Of a stretch of 64,000 nucleotides of DNA, positions 58,576-64,000 are shown piece after piece. The position numbers were made by a program, and so were the translations under genes. The stretch's first letter is position 1. Each line of letters begins with the position of its first letter. The DNA is from Pholiota molesta (lineage: Eukaryota; Basidiomycota; Agaricomycetes; Agaricales; Strophariaceae): the NCBI GenBank assembly GCA_014925825.1, contig JACGCK010000128.1:1-64000 (forward strand). The letters are read 5' to 3'. The notes beneath the pieces are model-generated. The model saw nothing but the letters and a program-made list of their open reading frames with translations. It did not search any database and was not told the origin of the DNA.

Positions 58576-60794
58576 TCCAAATCGAACATAGCTTGAACGA
58601 AGCCACGCGATCAGGTTCTCCTTCTGGTATTCCTGTCATGAGTCAGAGCCCTTCGGGTTTAATTGTTTTACCAAATAGACTTGCACGTAGGCTTAGGCCG
58701 TGATGCGAGGTCAATAATATTTTTCTGACTTGCGGATGCCGTATGTATGTTTATGATATATTCTACTTGGAATGTCGCAAGCGTCGATTGCTCGGCCACA
58801 TTCTCTTGTATACCCTTTACAATATGTGAGATCTTTTAACTAATTTGCGCTGCGGAATTGTAAATGATAATCATTGCAAAAGGTCAGATTGATTCACGAC
58901 AACGCTGGTTGCGGCTTTCGTCGGTGACGTCGGTGACTTGGAATGACTCACGTTCTCAAGTCCTAGCTGACATGTCGAAGTTTATTGAGCCGCCAAAACA
59001 GCGTCAAAATAAATCAGCCAGCACAAAAGGTTGCTGATTTAATCTCACTGCAAGTTCTGTGTTCAATTTTCTGAAACTATTTTACGCAGCCGCTTGCTGC
59101 AAAACACACAGATGGGATACATTTTCAGTGACTGTAAGGTCTTATAATTATTTTTACTCTAAAAGTTAATATATATTCTAATATTTGGCTTACCTCTCTG
59201 CGTAGACGTAGATAGAATGGGAGAGAAACTCCTTTTCAAGATTGCTTACGTTCTCGCTTGGCATCAAGTTCGGTGAAGTAGGTCCATGAAATGAAATCTA
59301 TCTTTGAATAAAACTACCACTGAATGGTTGCCAAGCATTCATTAATTTACGGAGGCAGCATAATTACATTACACCATCTCTTTCTTTAGATGTTCGATTC
59401 TTTTCTTAAGAAAAGGCCCTTCGAAACAGGCAGGTATAGGGTAGTTCTTGCAAAAAATTTGGCTAATTCCGATGTAATTCCTGGTAATTCGCTGGTGAGC
59501 TGTCTAATTTGGTCCCATCTATTCATAGTCCTATTCTCACGTGCGTGCGCCATCAAGCGCATCAATGCATCAGGCTTGGCGAAAAGAGGCGCGCACCGCG
59601 TCGTTAGCGAGACGTCACCTTGTAGTTTCTCATTCCAACTCTTGTGCAACGCAGAAACGATTTATCAAATTGCCTTTCCTACAGCCTGTTCTCTCTCCCT
59701 TAAACATTTTGAAAACCAGTCTGCTTTTAACTCCTCATCTAAAAGAACGAACTAATAGTTCGAAGATTGATAGTTTGCACCTGCAGAGTTTTTTAAGAGC
59801 CTATCGTCCAGGTTAAGGCCATCTTGTTTGAGCTTCAGTAATCTATCTGTTAGCAGAAATTTCTAAACGGGAAAGAGATCTTCAACCCTCTACTACCATC
59901 GATGAATATTCTACAGGCGCGATTTAATGAGCAGAAAATAGCAAGCAAAGAGATTAGTTACATCGAGCCCACGGCTGAGGTAGTGAAGGAGCATAGGGTC
60001 TTATTTACAAATTCTCAGCTGCTTGTCTGTGTTTGTTATATATTGAAGTCAACAAGATTAGCGCAGTACCCTTCAAATCCATTTTACTCTCAGGACCAGA
60101 CAGTCTATTTTTCACGCTGTGTCGGAGCGCTGGTACTAGGCTTTAAGCATTTACTATAGAGAAAATCGTATCTATTTTGCTCCTCGGAGGCCCTATTTTA
60201 AATTCCACCACCTACCTATCTAATGTTACTATAAACTACGTTACTGTGTTTAGTTGGTGTTTAATGAGAATCTCACGATAAGGATTCGACATTCATTCGG
60301 CTTAAGCTACTTATCGGTATTGCCCAAGGTTTTCCGCAGCATTCACCTCGTAGCCATGGCACTAAACGCCGTTTGATATTTAATTTGTCTGTTTTTGAGG
60401 AAATTCAGACTGATTATCTCTACTGAGTGCTTCATCCTACACAAGTATAGTATACCACTCGGGCGTCGTAATTTTAAGCGCTCAGGCATATTACAACTTA
60501 GGCATCATATATGTATTACAGCCTTCTAGGCATATCTGAAGTGGAAATTTTGGCTGCAGAAATTATCATGGAGAATTTCTGGGTCGTTGATGGTCAATAA
60601 GACGTCCTGTCCAGCCCATCACCTACTTAATCCGTAGTTTCAATTTTCGTATTTCAAAAACTCATAATTGACTCAAGAACAAACGATACACCGGTACTAA
60701 CCAATCATATTTATAACTTAAAGAGGATAGCTGCATTAATCGTCCATTGTTATCTAAGTACTAGTAGGAGAGATGTGCCACCATTTTGATTCAA
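58576..60794. other. AT-rich gene-poor region
   Basis: 2.2 kb of AT-rich sequence. Frames at 59386-59755 on both strands and at 59902-60159 are not supported by motifs. It may hold old transposon debris, but no terminal repeats or catalytic motifs were seen. Confidence 0.45.
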
Positions 60795-62013
60795 TCACGA
60801 CGAACCAAGGCTTTTAGTGCTACCGTTCCACTTCTCAGTGGCGGAATCACCGAGAGTCGCGGTCCCATGGCTATATCCACCATGACTCTGCAACTCAATG
60901 CCTGAAGCGTGGACAACTGGCCTTCCATTGATGAATTCGACGTTGCTCTGGGCTTGAGTGATAACTTCGCGTCCCCAAGCACGGCCAGTGACAACGCGAA
61001 GGACGATCAACTGAGGGGCCAAGCACTATGAAGTAGGCCTGTGAGTATCATGCACAGAATTTGAAAATTGACGAAGGGACATACAGCGATCTTAGCCCAG
61101 ACTTGGCCGAATGAGATAGCTATGGGGTTACCCATAGCGTAGGGGATCAAAAACATGATTCCGAACACGCTGTAAGGAGCAGCCGACTCGACGAGCATAG
61201 ATGCAACGCTGGTGTACATCCTGGCGCTGTCTCGGCCAAGTGCCCTTGAAACGGCTTTCCCGAGCTTGAGAAGCCGGCTCACAATAAGAACGGTCGTGAT
61301 AATATTGAGAGAGATGGTGATCGTGTAGTATGGGGTGCCAAAGTTGATCGACTTTCCGTGGAAGAAGTCCCCGCCTGGCTTGCCAGCGATAACAAGTTCG
61401 ATAATAGCCAGAGCTTTAAGTCGTGATTAGATTCAATAATACTCAAAAATATCATGGGTGACTTACAAAGTGCAACGAGGTATGCAAGAACTGGGAAGGC
61501 TATTACGATCCATCTTGATCCATATATAACATAGAGGCGGTAGAGCTTTTTGAAAGATGAGCAAAGTGAAAGTACTTGGGACAAATATAGGCGCCTACCA
61601 GTAAGGCGTCACCCATGAAGATCATGATCACAACGGCGGCAGAGCCCATAGTTTGATACCATGCAGCGGTCTGAGTAGCAATGAAGCCCGGAACACCGCC
61701 TGGCCCGTTGCGCCCTTCGATCCACATCAGCTCGCCCCATACCGCGTTGACAGAGACATCGACAGTGATGAGCAGCAGGAGGATAGTACTATATATGGCG
61801 AAGAACCTCCGGCTTTTTGGAGAATTATGATTGTTTTTTCGTAATAGACCCTGCAACGTCAGAAAATACATGATGAGGTTTATCCCTACATGGGCGATCA
61901 GCATACTGATCTAAGTATTGTACAGCCCTAACACCAGACGTACCGTAGAGGATACCGCTCATGTAGCTTCCAATGTAGAAAGAATGTTCGAACTGGGAAA
62001 GTGCGTCCGCCAT
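60795..62013 (-). CDS. Seven-span integral membrane protein, agaricomycete family
   Basis: Five exons (62013-61944, 61885-61599, 61545-61467, 61413-61085, 61025-60795) give 331 residues in phase. It begins MADALSQFEHSFYIGSYMSG and shows about seven hydrophobic segments: GILYGINLIMYFLTLQGLL, FFAIYSTILLLLITVDVSV, the QTAAWYQTMGSAAVVIMIFM segment, WIVIAFPVLAYLVALSLAII, TITISLNIITTVLIVS, YSVFGIMFLIPYAM, and ACLAPQLIVLRVVTG. The C-terminus is cytosolic-looking and polar. This large basidiomycete family has no known biochemical function; a receptor or transporter role is only suggested by topology. The last intron uses the acceptor at 61026 because it alone restores the LAPQLIVL frame. In the cluster it could serve export or sensing of the peptide. 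Confidence 0.88.
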
Positions 62014-62608
62014 GCTGAGGATGATAGTAGGGTGCTAAGATGGAGCTGAGGGGGCCTCTCTGCTCTTATACCGAAGTTCTAGGGCGGATTTATGTATCGT
62101 CTATGTCCACAGTACACACGGGAGTTGCTTCGAATGCAAAACTCAGCAGTAGGACGCAGCGTCATATCAGTATCTGTCCTATTTGGTACGTTTGACGGAT
62201 TATGGGAGTTGCGTCGTAGGCTATCTTCGCTGTCCGAGGGAGAATTTGGATGTTAAGTGGCGATCAGAGTATAAAAATAATCCGAGGGTGGCCACTTGTC
62301 GATACTGGGAAACGGGAACTATGCACGCCGTTGGCTGGGATGGCGACAGAATGAAGTCCTAGTCCTGAATTGGCCTCGAAGACAGTATTTCCGAGGCTTT
62401 TGATAGGTGCCACAAAGGGTTACAGTAAGGTCGCATATCCCCTTCCTGATGATTCCATGAGCGAGCTGTTAGCGGCTGTGAGAGTATGGAATAACAAAGG
62501 TAAAGAGAAATATAACTCATGGCCATCATAAATCCGAATCGCGGCTTTTTCGTGTGCACGGTGTTGAACGAGAGACAAAATCGAAGCACACATACAATCG
62601 TCCTTCAC
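62014..62608. promoter_or_regulatory. Shared divergent promoter region
   Basis: Lies between the start codons of the seven-span protein (minus) and the second UstYa-like gene (plus). No coding segment is supported and no operator was recognised. Confidence 0.4.
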
Positions 62609-63299
62609 ATGTCCACATCCTCGAAGCAGCGCTATACACTATCTTTCGCTGGTATAAGCTTAGTGTTCGTGGGCTTGAGTCTCTTGGTCAAGCTTGCGGG
62701 ATCAATATGGATCCATAAACAGATCGCCCATTTGACAAGGGAATACAGTGAGTAGCATCGTCGTCGGTAACTTGCAGACATTCTGCCATTTCTGAGCCTC
62801 GTTCCCTTTGCTTGCGGGGTCCTGCTTCTCAGGCTACGTAGGAAACGACTATCCTGAAGTATGGCCTATTGAACGCAAATCTGTCCTGATGACATTCGAC
62901 AATCCCAAGCACTTTCGCTTGGACACTGAAGATGGCGCCGCCGAGTGGGCCGCCATCGCACCTCAAAACGGTATCGTGCATCTTGGGCCCCACCGACAGC
63001 CATTCACCGTCGCCATGATGCACCAACTCAAATGTCTCGACATCCTTCGCCAAGAGATGGTGCGGGACCGCGATGAAGACGAGCAGCCCTCTGTGCTTGC
63101 CCGCCACTGTCTAAACTACGTGCGCCAAATGGTCATGTGTCACGGCGATTTGGAGCTCGAATCGTTTCAATTTGCCTCCCACAAGAACCCAATAGACTGG
63201 CACGGGGTGTATGAATGCAAGGACTGGGAAGTAGTGTTCAACGAGGTGCAGCGGAATCAAGCAGAGCATGGGAAGTGGCTGGAAACCCACGCAACGTAA
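62609..63299 (+). CDS. UstYa-family (DUF3328) protein 2, degenerate HxxHC motifs
   Basis: Exon 1 62609-62747 and exon 2 62833-63299 give 201 residues. A membrane span lies at about 10-35 (TLSFAGISLVFVGLSLLVKL). The domain begins SYVGNDYPEVWPI as in UstYa proteins (compare SYSFIGDDHP in the first copy), and continues AEWAAIAPQNGIVHLG, MMHQLKCLDILRQ and LARHCLNYVRQMVMCHGDLE, ending in GVYECKDWEVV. In the motif positions it reads HQLKC (110-114) instead of HxxHC, and LxxHC (135-139) instead of HxxHC, so one His of each pair is replaced. Basidiomycete members with this pattern exist as far as I recall, so it may be a separate subfamily rather than decay. The frame is intact. Confidence 0.88.
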
Positions 63300-63697
63300 T
63301 GCGAGAACGCAAATCGACCACGGCTTTCGGTAATCATTCGGGGCGCGAACATTGCGAAGGGAATGCAGTGGGCGAGGCTTGAGTACTGTCTAGGGATTTC
63401 GTAATGTTCAAAGATATCTGTATGATTCGTATTGCGCCATGACGAAAATTGCGGGCTTAACAAGATAAAAATCGAGCGGTGTTACGTTGGTGATGGCTGA
63501 TAGCGAGAAATGTTTTCGAGTGCCTTCGTTATGCACCTTCAAGACCACCAAAATATCCAAGTCGAGCGTATTTTTACAGATTTTCTGTGGCGTACATCTT
63601 TGAAACGGACTGCGGCCGCAAAGAAGGGGTATGTAAATCGAGGGAGACCAAAAAAGAAGATCGCAGGTGTTGTCGGTACCTGATGATGCCACCAATC
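63300..63697. other. Intergenic spacer (convergent)
   Basis: 3' regions of the UstYa-like gene and of the methyltransferase. No gene seen. Confidence 0.5.
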
Positions 63698-64000
63698 TCA
63701 AAGATCCTCCCAGCCTGTCTCCAACCCCTCCCGCACTCTCCAGCCACAAGCATCGTCGCCGCCTAACCACCTGCTGACACGTGCCGCATCCTCGCGTTCT
63801 CCATTCTCGTCCAGAACTCCCATGTCGCCTTGGCCGTGAAGGGCTAAGACGGCCCAACCAATGATCATCAAGCCAGGAGGGCGCTGCTCGCCATTGCTCT
63901 CCAACGCTCTCACTATATCTTTCAAAGTTGACGCAATAACACGTTGATCGGGCATCGACGCGCGCTCGATGATGGCGATCGGCGTGTTGAGCGGATACGC
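63698..64000 (-). CDS. Uroporphyrinogen-III C-methyltransferase, C-terminal end (partial)
   Basis: The frame enters from the right edge and ends at the stop at 63698. It reads AYPLNTPIAIIERASMPDQR, VIASTLKDIVRALES, GEQRPPGLMIIGWAVLALHG and RVREGLETGWEDL. This is the characteristic C-terminus of SUMT/Met1 enzymes, which methylate uroporphyrinogen III with S-adenosylmethionine on the way to siroheme, the cofactor of sulfite and nitrite reductase. The PIAIIERASxPDQR segment and the PPGLMIIGWAVL strand are typical. The catalytic N-terminal part lies outside the window. An overlapping 149-codon frame on the same strand is a shadow. Confidence 0.87.
   Translation of the reverse strand, partial: AYPLNTPIAIIERASMPDQRVIASTLKDIVRALESNGEQRPPGLMIIGWAVLALHGQGDMGVLDENGEREDAARVSRWLGGDDACGWRVREGLETGWEDL

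Noticed and set aside
63408..63857. 149-codon minus ORF at the right end
   Set aside because: Overlaps the methyltransferase C-terminus in another frame and shows no family motif.

Overview
The window reads as nuclear DNA of a mushroom-forming basidiomycete (Agaricomycetes). Its genes carry many 45-65 nt GT-AG introns and some micro-exons. It holds a fungal Zn2Cys6 regulator, a run of agaricomycete F-box genes, UstYa-type (DUF3328) proteins, and Ty3 and PIF/Harbinger remnants. No bacterial operons, rRNA or clear tRNA genes were seen. Gene models below were built by eye: splice sites were joined and accepted when the reading frame, summed exon lengths and family motifs agreed.

Layout. 1-6504: three related F-box genes on the minus strand, the leftmost broken by two one-base deletions, plus a decayed unknown gene. 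7422-9829: a Tle1-like (DUF2235) alpha/beta hydrolase. 10692-14598: a Zn2Cys6 transcription factor. 15596-17488: a flavin monooxygenase. 17862-20501: an M17 leucine aminopeptidase with an apparent frame problem. After a gene-poor stretch comes a Gcn4/Cpc1-type bZIP gene (24331-25170) with short upstream ORFs and a TGACTCA site, then COX6 (28346-28829) and a fourth F-box gene. 34557-37129 is the cohesin loader SCC4/MAU2, with one apparent base lost. 37716-38611 is a coiled-coil gene. 38801-43204 is a repeat-rich island: a 962 bp Harbinger-type element in one copy of a direct repeat, a Ty3 integrase scrap, and between the two repeat copies an unknown gene and a nucleotidyltransferase-fold gene with an apparent AT-AC intron and an in-frame stop. 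Two uncharacterised genes follow (43836-45694 and 48543-49318).

The most interesting part is 50236-63299. It contains a UstYa-family gene with both HxxHC motifs, two intact GNAT acetyltransferase paralogues, a membrane protein, a small secreted protein made of four near-identical 14-residue repeats, a seven-span membrane protein, and a second UstYa-like gene with degenerate motifs. In ascomycetes a secreted repeat precursor next to UstYa oxidases is the hallmark of dikaritin RiPP clusters (ustiloxin, phomopsin, asperipin, victorin). This looks like a basidiomycete counterpart with new partners (GNATs) and without the usual Lys-Arg Kex2 sites between repeats. The cluster is an inference from gene content and order; no product is known. 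The window closes with the C-terminal end of a siroheme-type uroporphyrinogen-III methyltransferase.

Caveat: three apparent one-base losses (F-box copy, SCC4, M17 peptidase) may reflect indel errors in the assembly rather than biology.
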